The position numbers and the translations under genes were made by a program. This document shows positions 23,161 to 35,653 of a stretch of 64,000 nucleotides of DNA, piece after piece. Source of the DNA: Membranipora membranacea (taxonomy: Eukaryota; Bryozoa; Gymnolaemata; Cheilostomatida; Membraniporidae); contig OU612074.1 of the NCBI GenBank assembly GCA_914767715.1, positions 21,748,062-21,812,061 of the forward strand. The letters run 5' to 3'. Position 1 is the stretch's first letter, and every line of letters begins with the position of its first letter. The notes beneath the pieces are model-generated. The model saw nothing but the letters and a program-made list of their open reading frames with translations. It did no database searches and was not told where the DNA came from.

Positions 23161-23268
23161 AGTCTAAGTGATCAGACGGCTTCAATGCGATCGTTAGTGG
23201 CATTGCATTATCAGACGCTCATGTAATGCCACTAATTCACATTGCAGCCGTCTGAGCACTAAGACTGG
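23161..23268. mobile_element. Palindromic MITE-like hairpin, about 108 bp
   Basis: The left arm (AGTCTAAGTGATCAGACGGC, then TTAGTGGCATTGCAT) is mirrored by the right arm (ATGTAATGCCACTAA, then GCCGTCTGAGCACTAAGACT) around a short centre TATCAGACGCTC. Fold-back elements of this type are common as non-autonomous transposons. Confidence 0.65.
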
Positions 23269-23371
23269 ATACATTCACAGAGAAATGATGAGTTGGCCAG
23301 TCAGTTTAACTAAAAATTATAATAAAGATTATATATCATGTTTAGGTGATGTGATACTGTCAAAAGAAAAG

Positions 23372-23479
23372 ATGAACCAGACGGCAGACTCTCAGCAGAA
23401 ACCGGAGTTCATGGAGATAATTGGCTGCCGGAAGTCGTCTTCGGACACGAAGACAGCTAATGATGACGATGATGGGTGA
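23372..23479 (+). other. Small open frame, possible leader-exon peptide, unproven
   Basis: It encodes about 35 residues starting MNQTADSQQKPEFMEIIG and ending in DDDDG, with codon composition that is more gene-like than its AT-rich surroundings. A possible donor (gatgaggtaaaa) lies shortly after the stop. It could be an upstream ORF or part of a leader exon for the oxygenase gene 450 bp downstream, or chance. I do not recognise the peptide. Confidence 0.2.
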
Positions 23480-23924
23480 TGCGATTAGAATGATGAGGTA
23501 AAAGAATATTGTTCTATAGATTATAGACATGTAGATATACCAGTTCAGAACTGTAATCATCAACGACTCTTTGTTTTCAGTGATTTTTTGTTAGAAGAGA
23601 CTCTTTGTAGTTGTCTCTCTCCGTAAGTCAAAATTTACAAATTGTTTGACAGACTACAACAATCATTTATTCATGAGTGACAGATTTTGACCCCATTTTG
23701 ACAGGTTATTTACAAGACCTCTCATCTAAACCTCTTTTATTATCACTAGCTATGTTGATGAATTCACTCATGCATTGTTTACTGCTATCACATGCCAATA
23801 TTTTGAGATCAAAGTTGCTCAGTGACAGTCTAAGTGCCGGATCACTGTACTTATGGAGAAGCTATAGATTATTTTGTGCTTAACCTGTTCAAACTTACAC
23901 TACACACAAGCTATTACTTGTACA

Positions 23925-26900
23925 ATGCCAGCTCAGACTTCATCGGGTAATAGTTTAGTACCGGTACTGGATTTCTCTAAAACAGACAGTGAGCTATCCG
24001 AGGAGCTGTTTAAGGCCCTAAGTACTGTTGGATTCGCTTGCCTGCTGAACACAGGAGTTTGGGATAAGGTTAGTGTTTGTTTCAGCGCGGCCATCGTAGC
24101 TGTTTTGTGCAAAGCGCAGGTAGTTTCTTTGCAGTTAGCGTTATACAGGGTGTATTGGGATGGGACTCGGATCGTAGACTGTCAACAGTAAATGAGCTTT
24201 GCAGCAATTCATTTTAATTGTAACCTGTAATCATGTAAAAACAAGTAAAGAAAATATTCTCGTTTGAGTAGGAATTAAATTGCTTCTGCATCAAATAAAC
24301 TAGAGTAAAATGTGACATCAAATGTGAATACATATAAATCAAATGCATCAGTTATCCGGAAAAATACTTACAAGTTATTGATCCAATATGGGTTTGATAA
24401 TCCGCATCCAAAATAATAATATTTTAATACAAGGTACAGTTTTACGTCTATAAAACCTCTCACTTTTAAATAGATGGAGTGATGGCAGGCTAAACTAACA
24501 AGATCGCCATCTGAGCCAACACTGATTTGACCAAGGAAAATTGTACACAAAAGATTAGTCACAAATAGCTAGAAATAACAGAAAGCAAAAGGTTACAAAA
24601 GAAGGCAGGATAATTGAGTGTCACTTTGAACAAACTTCTATATTCATCAACAGTCATTATCTTTCATACTGGTCAGGGCATACTGAAACACAGGGACTCA
24701 GATCACTTAACAACAACTAAGAACCAAATGGAATGCCTTGAGTATATCAAACACATGCCACTCGGTTTTCTTAGATCTCTAGATTGTTTCTTGTGTGAAT
24801 GCAGAGGAATACTAAACAAGCTGTGCATCAATGCGCCTGCTTACCCGACTTTTGCAATGTTACTCCGCCACCACTGAGGGAACAAACTTGCTCCATGGTT
24901 TTTCGTGGTGTAAGCTAGGCAGAATCCAACACTCTACAGTTGTGCCTGTGTGAAGTTACGCCCTTTGTTGTCTTTCGTCAAAAGACACTTCATAGAATAC
25001 TAACAAGCTGTATATATGTCGGTCCTGTTTCGGAGCAACATGTTTTGTATCTCATTTGTATAGTGGAAACCATCACCTCCATTCTCAGGGTCGATAGGAT
25101 TGAATCAAGGTTTATACTCCCTGATAAAACTTAGCTAGTTTATAAAAGTGTATTGACGCTCGGGGGGGGGGGGGGGGGGGGGGGTGATTTTATCAAGTGT
25201 CCGTGTGATAAGAGTGCCACGAAAGAAAAATGAAGAAACGTTTACATTTCATGTAGGAAAAAAGGGTAAAATATATCTGTTTAAGACTGCATAAAAAGAG
25301 CGTAGCTGCAAATGAGAGTGAATTTTTGTAGTAATGAGAGGGGAATTTAGTTTTCAAATTTTATGAGTTTAATCTTTGAGTTATCCCCTCACATTTGTTT
25401 ATGGTCTCCATTATCGGAGTACCCATTAATCAATCATAGCCTGGGCAGGCTGGCCAGGGAGGGTGGACAAGGAGAGGGTCCCCCCCCTTCCACCCACCCA
25501 CCCCAATCAGACTGCCAAAGTTACATTAATCATAGACCAAGTTTGGTCTATTTGCCTGCATTCAGAGTTGCTCCCAATCTACTGGTCACGCTGCCGCGAC
25601 ATGACCAGTGGAAGGGAGCAACTGGAATGCAGGCAATTGGATTATATTTGATCTACTATAAATCACTCTACCCAGATACAAAATATGTTCCATTAAACTA
25701 AGATTGGGTGATAAATGTTGTAATTCCCCCCCCCCCCTCTCCGTTCTTCAGGAGATTGTTCGGAGAGCCATGACCTGTGTGTTCCCCTCCTTTCGAGAGC
25801 TTTTGGTCCCCCCCCCTTTCCATTATGAGCTATGTGTTTTGGTTATCGTTATAGTAAATATATGAGTCGTGACATGACTGTGAAGTTAACAGGGAGTTTT
25901 TGCTCTAAAACTTATATTATATTCATAACAGCTCAGTACTGTTTCTCTAATTTATTGTAGGCAGATACTTTTTGTCATGAGGCAAAGAAGTTCTTCGACC
26001 TTCCAATCGAAGAGAAAGAGAAGTACAGAAAGCCTCCTATAGCGTCCGACGATGGGGGTTGGGTGTGCATCGGCCGCGAAAAGTAAGTGACCTTCTATCT
26101 TTGTATCATCACCTATAATCAGTTACTACAAATTCAGGTCAAACTTTCACCAGGGGCTAGGGATGATACCGTTTAGATGACAATACTGTGACATCTTGAA
26201 TCGAGTTGAGCGCACTAGTAAGGACCCAGATTTGGCCAAATTGTTAAGGGTACACTCCTGTGAACTTGTTGTCCGAGTTGAGATAGACCAGGGAGGGTGG
26301 GATATACCTCCCACCCTCCCTGGAGGCCGTTTGGTCCATTTGTCCGCATTCGGAGTTGCTCCCTCTCCAGTGATTATTTCGCAGCCCGCGGACCTTTTTG
26401 CCAGCGACTTGACCAGTGAAAGGGGAGCAACTGGAATGCAGGTAAACTGGTTCAAATTAGATCTAAGGTTAACTCAAGTTGTACTGGAAGTAGACCACTT
26501 AATTACCAGCAGGTAAGGGTATATAGGGCACAGTACTAACTATACCAATGCTCAGGAGGGGTCTAATTTCCCTCATTCACCTGGTATAACCCTGAACATC
26601 AGGTATAGAGAAAGACATTCCACAGGCAATCTCAAAACAATAAATACGCTACTGCCCTTCTGGTCATTCTACAGTAGACTTTCGTTAGATCTGATTGTAA
26701 CTTTTCTGCGTAAAACAAGTACATGAAAACAAATTATACCCTCAATTAAACTGCAACGAAAAACAAGATCAATTTTGAAATTTCAACCTCAGAAAGCCAA
26801 CAACTGCAGAGGGGAACGGTCACTGTTGACAAAGAGAGTCAACCTGTTCAACAGTAACCAAATGGGGGAGAGGGGAGCGGGCCGTCGGGGCTGTGGGGTC

Positions 26901-29900
26901 GGTTTTGTGGGATGGTGGTGTGTAGGGGGAATTCGGTAGATGGGGCTTCCCGGTCGATGGTTGGATCGGGATGGTCTCAGCTTTGTTTAATCGGGTGGTC
27001 GTCACTCTAGTCTTGACCTGTCTGGCGTAGACTATCAGACCACATCGCTGCATTTTTATCTCAATTTTAATTTATCATTTTACTAGAAAATTTCAAGCAG
27101 AAACCAATACAAAAAAAAACAAAAAAACTTTGTTGCACCTGATTGTAACTTTGGTACACCTGATTGTATGTAACTTTGGTACACCTGATTGTTACTTTGG
27201 TACACCTGATTGTAACTTTGCACATCGCATGTTAACTTTGCTACAACTGATTATAACTTTGATTGCTTGCAGGTTATCTAATGATAGACCTGGAGATTAC
27301 AAAGAGACCTTCAATGTTTATAAACAAATACAAGGTGATGTAAGTGGGGCTAACATCACATAACTCTAGCTGATAACTACAACTAATATTTAATTTTATT
27401 TTGGTTTACAAATTGGAAACTCGCCAAATTAAATCTCCATTTTGATTATAAACCTACAGTTTTATTAATGCGAAGACCAAAAACAAACCACATTTGTATA
27501 ATATGCATGGACGATCATGATTTTACCTATAATGTTTTGTGTGAATCCAATAACTTTCAGCTGTATAGACAGTTTTCTGAGCTCTGATTTAGGCCTCAAT
27601 TCAGAGTTGTCCTCTCTCCAGTTTGGTACTTTTAACCCACTCCGCATAGCAAAAACGTGCTGAAAAGAGGGTTATCTTGAAACCGCTTGTTAGAATAAAA
27701 ATGATTTTTGATTCAGAATCTGCAACATTGAAAACTCATATGGACATATTTTGGGAAATAATTTTAGTATTTGGATAGTCAATTATAGCATTTTCTGCCT
27801 GTTTTGCGGACAATTTGGCAGAAATGTTCATGATTTTCGTCACTAAAATTAAGATTTATCAATATTCAAGCCTCCAATGATTTGGAAACCCTGTCTCGCA
27901 GGGCTTTCAATGGTGCAGACTCTTAATCAAAAATCATTTTTATCCTTACATAAGCGGTTTTCAAGATAACCCTCTTTCAGCAGGTTTTTTCCTATGCAGC
28001 GTGGGTTAAAAGTACCAAACTGGAGAGAGGACAACTCCGAATTGAGGCATAAATAAGAGCTCAGAAAACTGTCTATTGTCAATTTGGAGTGGTTAATGTA
28101 TGTTATCTCATTGTATCACGAAGAGAAACTCGTGTTGAGCAATCAGGGAGGGTGGGATATACCCCTCCCACCCTCCCTAGAGTAATTCCATTTTCTTTAG
28201 ATGTCTTGCATTTAACAGTTGTCCTCTTTTGGTTTTATAATCATCAACTTGACAATGATGAATGTGATGATCAGCTGATGCTATTTTATTGGTGTGTTCT
28301 CGACCAATCAGAGTGAGAGAATGCCGGATGTGATGGACAGCCAGTTACACTGGGAGATGTGGGACAGCTTCGCTAAGCTCTCGGACCGCGTCAATCTGCT
28401 GATAGGTCAAGCTATGGGATTAGAGGTGAGAGTGACCTTATGGTCTGTTGTTCAGATCCCAAGATCTGGTCTAGCATCTCTAACCTTTAACTGACCGCTT
28501 GTGTCATTGACCTTTGCCCTAAAATCCACCTGGATGTTAGCAGTGTTGTATGTTTGGCTACAGCTAGAACAATAAATAAATAAATGGCTCTAGCCGATAG
28601 GTTCTCAAAGCTCTTGTCTTTTTGTTTGGGAGTGATCTACTTTACCCTGTAGGCTTTGGCAAGCCCACAGTATTTTTAGTCAGTATTTGTAACCCGAATA
28701 GACCTCAGCTCAAGTGCTGATAATCAATTGAATTTTAAATAGTTCAAACCATTATTATAAATCATGCCGGAACAAAGATTCCAATTCTGGAAAGTTGTGA
28801 TCACCCAGGTTTTCATGTAATTCAATACTATGTAGAACTTGTAGTTGGTAAAGTGGGTTAGGTCATGAATGTATAGTGCTTTGGCTGGGAGAAGGGGGGT
28901 AGACATTAATTTGGGCATAAAAACCTACTCCTAGGCAACATCACAACTATCACTTCATTTCTTTTCATAGGACCCGTATTTTATCTGTAAGTCTCACAGT
29001 TTTAACGACGGAGCTAAGAACAGAACCGCAACTCGTATCAACTGGTACCCTAGGCTAGATAATGGTGAGTAAGGTCAAAGAGTATTCCTGAAGAAAAGGG
29101 GTTTCTCACACGCCCCCAACCTCATGAGAGAGAGAGAGAGAGTAAAATCCTTAGGCTTGATCATTTCTACGTGTTCTCAATTCATACACAACGCTCCAGA
29201 GGGTCACAAAGAAAGATAAATCTTTCAGGAGTGATGTAAGATTTTCCATTTATGATATTTCATAAGAGTAGACCAAGTTAAGCCTTCTCACATGGCCCAA
29301 AAAAAAGTGGCTGGACGACAACACTCACTAGATCAAGCTTACTTGCATGCTATACCAAATTTGACAAAAACCAGCTACGTGTTCCCCCCTAAACTTAGCC
29401 TCTGTTAGGCTGGTGGGAAGGAAAGAGCCAACGCCAAGTCAGATGGTACTTTTCTGAAAGTACCAATAAATATCATAGTGAGTGTTAAATAATGCAGTTT
29501 CACTTTCATGATATCTCAATGGTGCTCTCTGTGACCTGGCATTAGCTCTCTTTCTGATATCAGAGCCAACATATTGGCTACCGTAACCTCTGACCTTAAC
29601 CTCTGACCTCCACACAGACATGTTATTTGTATACTTGCAGCTGATTTGAAGGCAGGACAGATAAGATGTGGTGAGCACACAGACTACGGATCTATTACTC
29701 TACTCTATAGTGATAGTCCTGGCCTGCAGGTTAGTCGTATATATGAGAGGAGGCAACTCCAACTTCATCCCAAACTCCCTGTCATCAGGGAGGGTGGCTG
29801 TCGCACCCTGCTGTCTACATTGTGAAGACTAAGACTAAGTAGTTTGAAGCTCAAATGCCTGCAGATGACATTATGTGGTAATTCATTATCAAAGGCCTAA

Positions 29901-32900
29901 ACAAGCCCAAAATGATGATTGATAATGGAATTCAAAAATCCCATTTGCTGCCAAATGCCTCCTGAATTTAAGATTAATCTCGGAAATCACAACTATATAA
30001 TCTAGAGGGGAAAAAAGATTCGCTGACAGCTTCATTAATATAGTTATGTAGAATATATTGCTTTATTTTCATTAATGCTTATATAACCTATATGTAGGTG
30101 CCATGCTGTCTACAAATATATTACTGAAACATTGGCTGCGTGATCAGTATTGAAAACCCGTATATATGTTTGGCCGTGAATGCCTCGGAGTCCTTTGGTA
30201 ATCAAACTCACCAATGCCTGCCTATTGATGCATAGTATAAACGGCAGTCAATACTCAACACCGATAAACTCTAGTTTACAAAAACTACAATTGGCTTACT
30301 GCTTAGCTTCAACCTTCAAAGTGTCCATTTGGACATTGATAATGAACTTTTGTCAAATATTGCTTCAAGCACCCAGGATCGTCATTAAAAGACAAAGGCG
30401 AGAGTTTTCGAGCAAAGTGATGCTGAGGAATTGGTTGAAACAAATCCTCGTTCATTCTAAGTGAGTTACCCCATGTAAAATCTCCTATTAAATGCCTTAA
30501 TTTTTGAGATACAAGAATCTTGTAACAGGGAGTTACATTGTTTCTGATTGCAGGTGAAGAATAGAGAGACCGGAATGTTTGTTGACGCCACGCACATTGA
30601 GGGAGGAATTTTTGTAAACATTGGAGATCTGCTTCAGATGTGGAGTGGTGATAAAATCGTTGCGACAGTAAGTTAAATCAGGAAGTATCCTGGGCTTCCT
30701 GGATAAATAGTAGTGAAATTTGAAGTTGTCTTATCTGTGTTCACATGACATTTTCACTGATTGAGGAGATATGTCATGAATGAGAAGCTTCTTTCTAAAA
30801 CTAAAGAAAGTATCCTCTACATCATGGGTGGGCAACCTTTTTTTTGAAGAAGGCCGCATTTTATGCAGAATCAACACAAAAAGCCACAACATATTTTTCT
30901 GTCACAAACTTGTAACACGAAGTTTAATTTCGCACTGTGCATTTTATACAAACTAAAGCAGATTTATGTGTCGATAAAAATGTTTTTGTTATGTTGCAAT
31001 AAGCATCAGATTATTCAACTGCATCAGTTTAGCTTTATCTTGTTTATCTACTGAATTTTTGTGTCTGGGAAATGGTTGTGTACGTGGATGTTTCCCAGTG
31101 TTTCGAGCAGTAGGGCAAAGGGCAGGATGAGCGCTCAAGAAGTACAGTAAATATTTGCATACTTGTCAATGAGATTCAATCTGGAACATTTCAGGCAAAC
31201 TGCTGGCGCACTTGTAACAATGTCAAATTTTTGATAGAACAACTTTTCCATTCTTGCTCAAAATGACAGCTTTGCAAAAAACAGTTTGTACTTAATTATC
31301 CAAAGGTGAAAGAATTGAGAAAATTGCTTTTCTCTCACAATATTACGACAATTTCTTCACTGTTTGGGGTATTAATTCAAATGGAAGCGCGTGAAAAAGT
31401 AGTTGGCACCAGTACATTCATGATGCTTTTGTGTAGAATGGCTTGGGAATTTCCTTTTTTTCTACATGTAAGTAACTTAGCGCATGGTTGATACAGAATG
31501 CCAATATTTTGGTATCCCAACAATGAATTGAGCTTGTACAGGGTAATGCATACTTGGACATCCACATGACAGTTAAAACTTGAATGTGTGATTTTCACAG
31601 ACATAAGGCCACAATTAGGCCGCAAAAGATTACCGTTTAGGCCGCACTGGCAAAAAGGCCGCAGGTTGCCCACAGCTGCTCTACATGGTTTAAGAACAAT
31701 ATCTTTTTGAATATATTGGCTTGCAGTACCTCTTTAGGCATGGGGTAACTTAATAGGAACACGACTGCAGATTCAACGCTGACAATGAGCCCTGTTGCAT
31801 GCATTGTAATTTGAGCATCTTCATACATTCGCTTCTCAATTCCTCAGCTTCTCATCTGTTGGTTGTTTGTTAGATCAAGTTCAATCATTTTGCCTGCATT
31901 CAATTTGCTCCCAATCCACTGGTCACGCCACAGGCCTTCTCCTGCAGCGTGACCAGTAGATTGGGAGCAACTCCGAATACAGGCAAATAGACCAAACTTG
32001 GTTTAGTTGTTTGTGGTTGTTGAACTTGGGCTCCTGATTCTGTGCCGGTACACTTGTAGTTCATACTCTACCTGTGGATCTCGTAGTATGACGTCACAGC
32101 TCTTCCCACAATTCTGAGTATCAATCTAAGGCTACTTATTTGTGTCAGACTCGCTCAACATTTGTGGGCGGATATATACACGCCCATTATAGTTTAATTT
32201 CAGATGATTTATCTGCACAAAATCTTTTTATTTTCAGAACTTGAACTTTTGGAAAGCACTCTTGCCGATATCGGCAATGATGAATTCAGAAATGAAATGT
32301 TGGAAAGTAAAATTGTTTAGACGCAAACCGATGTTTCTATCTTGTCTCCTCACTGCCCCCAAATAATTAATGATCAGGTGGAAAATAAGACCTCTGAGCC
32401 GCTGAGAGAGAGACAGAAATTCACTATGCAACCTGACGGGCTATAACTGATGTGCTGTACATGTTATACATGCTTTGAGGTTCTGAAGCCCAATTTTAAC
32501 CCTCTGGAAGAATTGGTGCATAATAGCCCGTAATGGGTAGATTTTCATGTAACAGAGTTACAAAATTTCATAATGAAAAATCATGATATCACAAATCTAA
32601 AAAATATTTTCAAATATCATGAGGTCATTATAACATATAGCGATCCTGGTGATGCAAACTAAATGTATTTACTTATTGAAAACCATATCTCTCCTGCATA
32701 GGATAACGTACTGCACCAAGAACAGAAATTTGCGATCATCTGATATTCAATTTCGAGAGCTTTTTTACATAATAGGAAGGGAAAATAACTCCAAAATTAC
32801 ATAAATATATTATGTTAAAACGGCAGCATTACTAAAAAAGAAATAATATTAGAATGGATATGTGGTAATTTCAATTGGTAAAATTTAACAGTTATCTGAG

Positions 32901-33788
32901 GCATAGACTCAATCAAATATAGTGGATAACGTTCACTCATCTGGTTTGGTCCTGTGTAAGTCTGACTTTGGCTAGCCTCTCTAACTTCTTTCAATACAGT
33001 ATTTACCACACAGGCCATTCAGAGCTAACTGCACGACAGCCTACCCAGGCTAAGAGCGAACCCTCTCTAAATTTGTCCCTATCCTATCTAACTGCTTTTC
33101 AAACATTTCACACTCTTGTTTCCTTGTGGGTTCCAGAATATTTTGTATGATTGAGGTGCTGGTGTCTACTACAACGCGATACCGGTCAAATAAAAACTGC
33201 AACTTTCTCACATGTCCGGTTAAGACTCTAGTTTCCAAAAAGAAACACCCCAGACCATAGTTTTAACCCGAACTCAATTTCTTACAATGTAACACTCCAG
33301 CCTTTTATTCTCTGTAAGGTAATATGCATTTTTGATGGTAAAAATTGAACTTCAAAAGTCAAATGAAGTCGGTATTTTCCGAAGACTCCCTTGTAATCGC
33401 AGACCATACCAAGTTTTATCCCATTACAACGAGCTATTCAAAACTAGAACCTGTTTATTCCCTCCATGAACGCGGACAGCATGTAAAAAGGCGAGGCGCC
33501 TCAACTTCCAACTTCTGATATAACACCCCGCCACCACAGAGGGAACAAACTTGCCGTTGCTCAAAACAATGTAATATTTCAGTACTATTATCATCTCAGG
33601 AACACAGAGTATGTAATCCAGTAGAGGAGCGATATCTAGAGAAGGATCGGCTCTCTGTAGTCTTCTTTGCTATAGCTGACGACGACACGCTGGTGGAGAC
33701 TCTAGACGGCTCTGGTAAATATCCGACTGTTACGGCCGGCGACTGGCTCACCAAGCGGTTCCAGGAAACTTATGACATCACAGAATAG
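23925..33788 (+). CDS. 2-oxoglutarate/Fe(II)-dependent oxygenase (isopenicillin N synthase-like superfamily), complete
   Basis: Eight exons: 23925-24068, 25961-26082, 27273-27339, 28312-28425, 28971-29064, 29641-29729, 30554-30667, 33600-33788. All have GT/AG borders and matching phases, giving 310 residues, the normal size for this family. The N-terminal DIOX_N-like region has VPVLDFSKT, LSTVGFACLLNTGV and AKKFFDLPIEEKEKYRKPP. The catalytic jelly-roll has the iron ligands GEHTDYGSITLLY (His193, Asp195) and the distal His250 in EHRVCNP, and the 2-oxoglutarate-binding Arg265 and Ser267 in DRLSVVFF. GGIFVNIGDLLQMWSGDK is the typical stretch before the distal His. The protein is predicted soluble. 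The substrate cannot be told: relatives include plant gibberellin oxidases, fungal enzymes and many uncharacterised invertebrate proteins. Introns 1 to 7 carry several transposable elements. Confidence 0.92.
25162..25184. repeat. Poly-G run, 23 bases
   Basis: Uninterrupted G tract in intron 1 of the oxygenase gene, the same length as the tract at 22214-22236. Confidence 0.9.
25532..25657. mobile_element. Palindromic MITE family P1, copy A
   Basis: AAGTTTGGTCTATTTGCCTG, then CATTCAGAGTTGCTCCCAAT and CTACTGGTCACGC, fold back on GACCAGTGGAAGGGAGCAAC and TGGAATGCAGGCAATTGG. Related copies are at 26318-26463, 31872-32007 and 56268-56380. Confidence 0.8.
26288..26322. repeat. Short perfect hairpin, CCAGGGAGGGTGGGA arms
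   Basis: Inverted arms CCAGGGAGGGTGGGA and TCCCACCCTCCCTGG flank the loop TATACC-like centre. A nearly identical hairpin is at 28144-28179, and single arms occur near 25454, 29788 and 56326. Confidence 0.8.
26318..26463. mobile_element. Palindromic MITE family P1, copy B
   Basis: It starts with CCGTTTGGTCCATTTGTCCG and CATTCGGAGTTGCTCCCTC, then folds back through GACCAGTGAAAGGGGAGCAA to TAGATCT. It directly abuts the GGGAGGGTGG hairpin, in intron 2 of the oxygenase gene. Confidence 0.7.
27125..27265. repeat. Tandem repeat of about 21 bp (ACACCTGATTGTAACTTTGGT)
   Basis: Six to seven degenerate copies lie immediately upstream of the acceptor of oxygenase exon 3. The open frame crossing it (27130-27363) is a repeat artefact apart from the true exon at 27273-27339. 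Confidence 0.75.
27568..28073. mobile_element. Mariner-like MITE, copy 2 (intact 506 bp)
   Basis: Terminal inverted repeats of roughly 190 bp begin GACAGTTTTCTGAGCTC and are flanked by TA on each side (27566-27567, 28074-28075). No transposase is encoded. It lies in intron 3 of the oxygenase gene and is the compact form of the element at 19135-20397. Confidence 0.9.
28144..28179. repeat. Short hairpin, CAGGGAGGGTGGG arms, second copy
   Basis: Same arms and the same TATACC centre as 26288-26322, located 70 bp from the end of MITE copy 2. Confidence 0.75.
30823..31678. mobile_element. Non-autonomous hAT transposon with perfect 8-bp target duplication
   Basis: The left end CATGGGTGGGCAACCT and the right end AGGTTGCCCACAGCTG form 16-bp imperfect inverted repeats of the hAT type, followed inside by GGCCGC-rich subterminal motifs. 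The flanks CTCTACAT at 30815-30822 and 31679-31686 are an exact 8-bp direct repeat, the hAT signature. The 856-bp body has no transposase frame. It sits in intron 7 of the oxygenase gene. Confidence 0.93.
31872..32007. mobile_element. Palindromic MITE family P1, copy C
   Basis: Arms: TTGCCTGCATTCAATTTGCT, CCCAATCCACTGGTCACGC and, on return, GCGTGACCAGTAGATTGGGA, GCAACTCCGAATACAGGCAA, ACCAAACTTGG. Intron 7 of the oxygenase gene, 190 bp after the hAT element. Confidence 0.85.
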
Positions 33789-34777
33789 AATATAAACCTA
33801 CTGGATAGTGATTGTTATGCCTAAAAGCAGTCAACAGATCTTCTTATGTCTTGACAAATCTCACAAAACAAGAAGTCATTCACAGACAGTACTATATATG
33901 GTTTGTAATGCGCAACGGGACTATTATAGCAAATACTAGTGTAGAAACTTTGCCATAAGTTTGAAAACAAACATGATTTTCGGCAAGAATTATTTTTTAA
34001 TAATAAGAAATGTTTATGATTTTGTATCAAATTACTAACTTGCTCGATAATAACTATGTTGATAATCAACCGTTTGTGAATTTTTTCAATTATTTGTCCT
34101 GCGCAGATAAATGAGGTATTCAAATTTCTGGAATCAGGATTTGTTTTCCTTGTTACAAGGGTGTAATAACTCCTAATGACTTGTGACTTTTGTCGTCATC
34201 ATTATAATTTTGTTTTGTCGATAAAAATTCTATCATGTCACGTAGGAAATAATTATAACAGCACAGCGAGTGAGACGGTTTTATCCACTCGCCCCAGGCT
34301 ACCATTCACTGATACTAACAGCATACAAAGTAGTGAGAGTTTTATTTGTCATCGACTGAAAATGGATTATTTGTTTTTGGATTAAAGGTGTAAAATGCTG
34401 TTGAATTATCACACTTAAGTATCATAGCCAAATATACAAATATGAGAATTTGTCGTAAGCTCAACAGTAAAACCAACACCTGGAGTTTGAGTGTAAAATG
34501 TAACACATTGATAGCTGGACCTAAACTTGTTTAGGTTGAAATGAGTGTTTGCCTAAAATTAATTCATGTTTTAAATATTTTGATAACAGCGTGACCCTCG
34601 ATCAATGCTCAAAGCGATTATTTTCCGGCAATAAAAATTAGAAATTTAGAATTTGTCACTAGAAAATAATGGTTTCTGGAGAAGGAATCAACAGTTTGTG
34701 AGATTAGATATCAGATTTCAGTTTAACACCTCGCCCTAGTCTGAGCCCCAGACTCCTGCCCCCCCATCTGACAGCCT

Positions 34778-34797
34778 CCCCCCCCCCCCCCCCCCCC
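34778..34797. repeat. Poly-C run, 20 bases
   Basis: Follows the repeated motif TAGTCTGAGCCCCAGACTCC on the same strand. This association between the motif and a G or C run is also seen at 15.06 kb. Confidence 0.85.
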
Positions 34798-35653
34798 ATT
34801 TTCTTCTCTACAGTTGTCTTATTGACATTGAGAGTAGAATAAATAACCATTACCCTTCCTCCGCTGAGTGGATGTGGTATTTAGGTGTCGGTGTGAGCTA
34901 AGTGCAGTTTGGCTTCAGTTTTTGGAAGTTTGAATTTAGCGTAGCTTTGATAGAATGTCGCTCATTTTCACAAGAGCTTTCAAATCTGCTAGGGCTCTGT
35001 AATACAGCTTGATTTTATATAAAGTTTTCCACAATGGCATTTCTCTATCTTATTCTTGTAAAGCTTTGACTTATATGCTCGAGATCGGATTTTTGCACCG
35101 GACCTTTTTTTTAGACGCCCAAACCATTTGACTAAACATCGAATCTGCCAAATTTCTAAATTTATTCCAAGTCTTCATTTGAGACAGACACTTCATATCT
35201 AACCAGCATTGTAGTCAGTGACCAAAGCATAAGAAAGGGCATTATTAGGTTACAGATTCCAAAGAGCTTAGAAACTAACCTAGACGTCGGCTCTATATAA
35301 TATGATATTTTTATCCGATAGCGAGTTGATCATAAGCTTTGCCAGAAATCACTCTGTCATACCTTTTAGTGACATTCAGTTTAGACAGCATTTGTCAAAA
35401 GTTTTATTGACCAATGTATGTGTACCATATATTTGTAAACCCTGCCTGAAAAATAAGATGACAAAAATTTGGTTGTCAATTGAGCAGGTATCAAATTTCT
35501 GTAAATCGTTGAGCTTTTTCTGCTGATTTATTTGTATTATTTAATGAAAGGCCCGCTTGATGTTCTTACGAGTTGGAATAAAAATCACTCATTCCATTGT
35601 TCAATGAAATGCATTTAATTCATTCCAAATGATTTGGGTATATTTCGCCACTC

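Larger units (their letters stand above)
22691..23924. other. Upstream region of the oxygenase gene
   Basis: It holds a palindromic element at 23161-23268 and a small open frame at 23372-23479 described separately. No TATA box is convincing. Confidence 0.4.
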
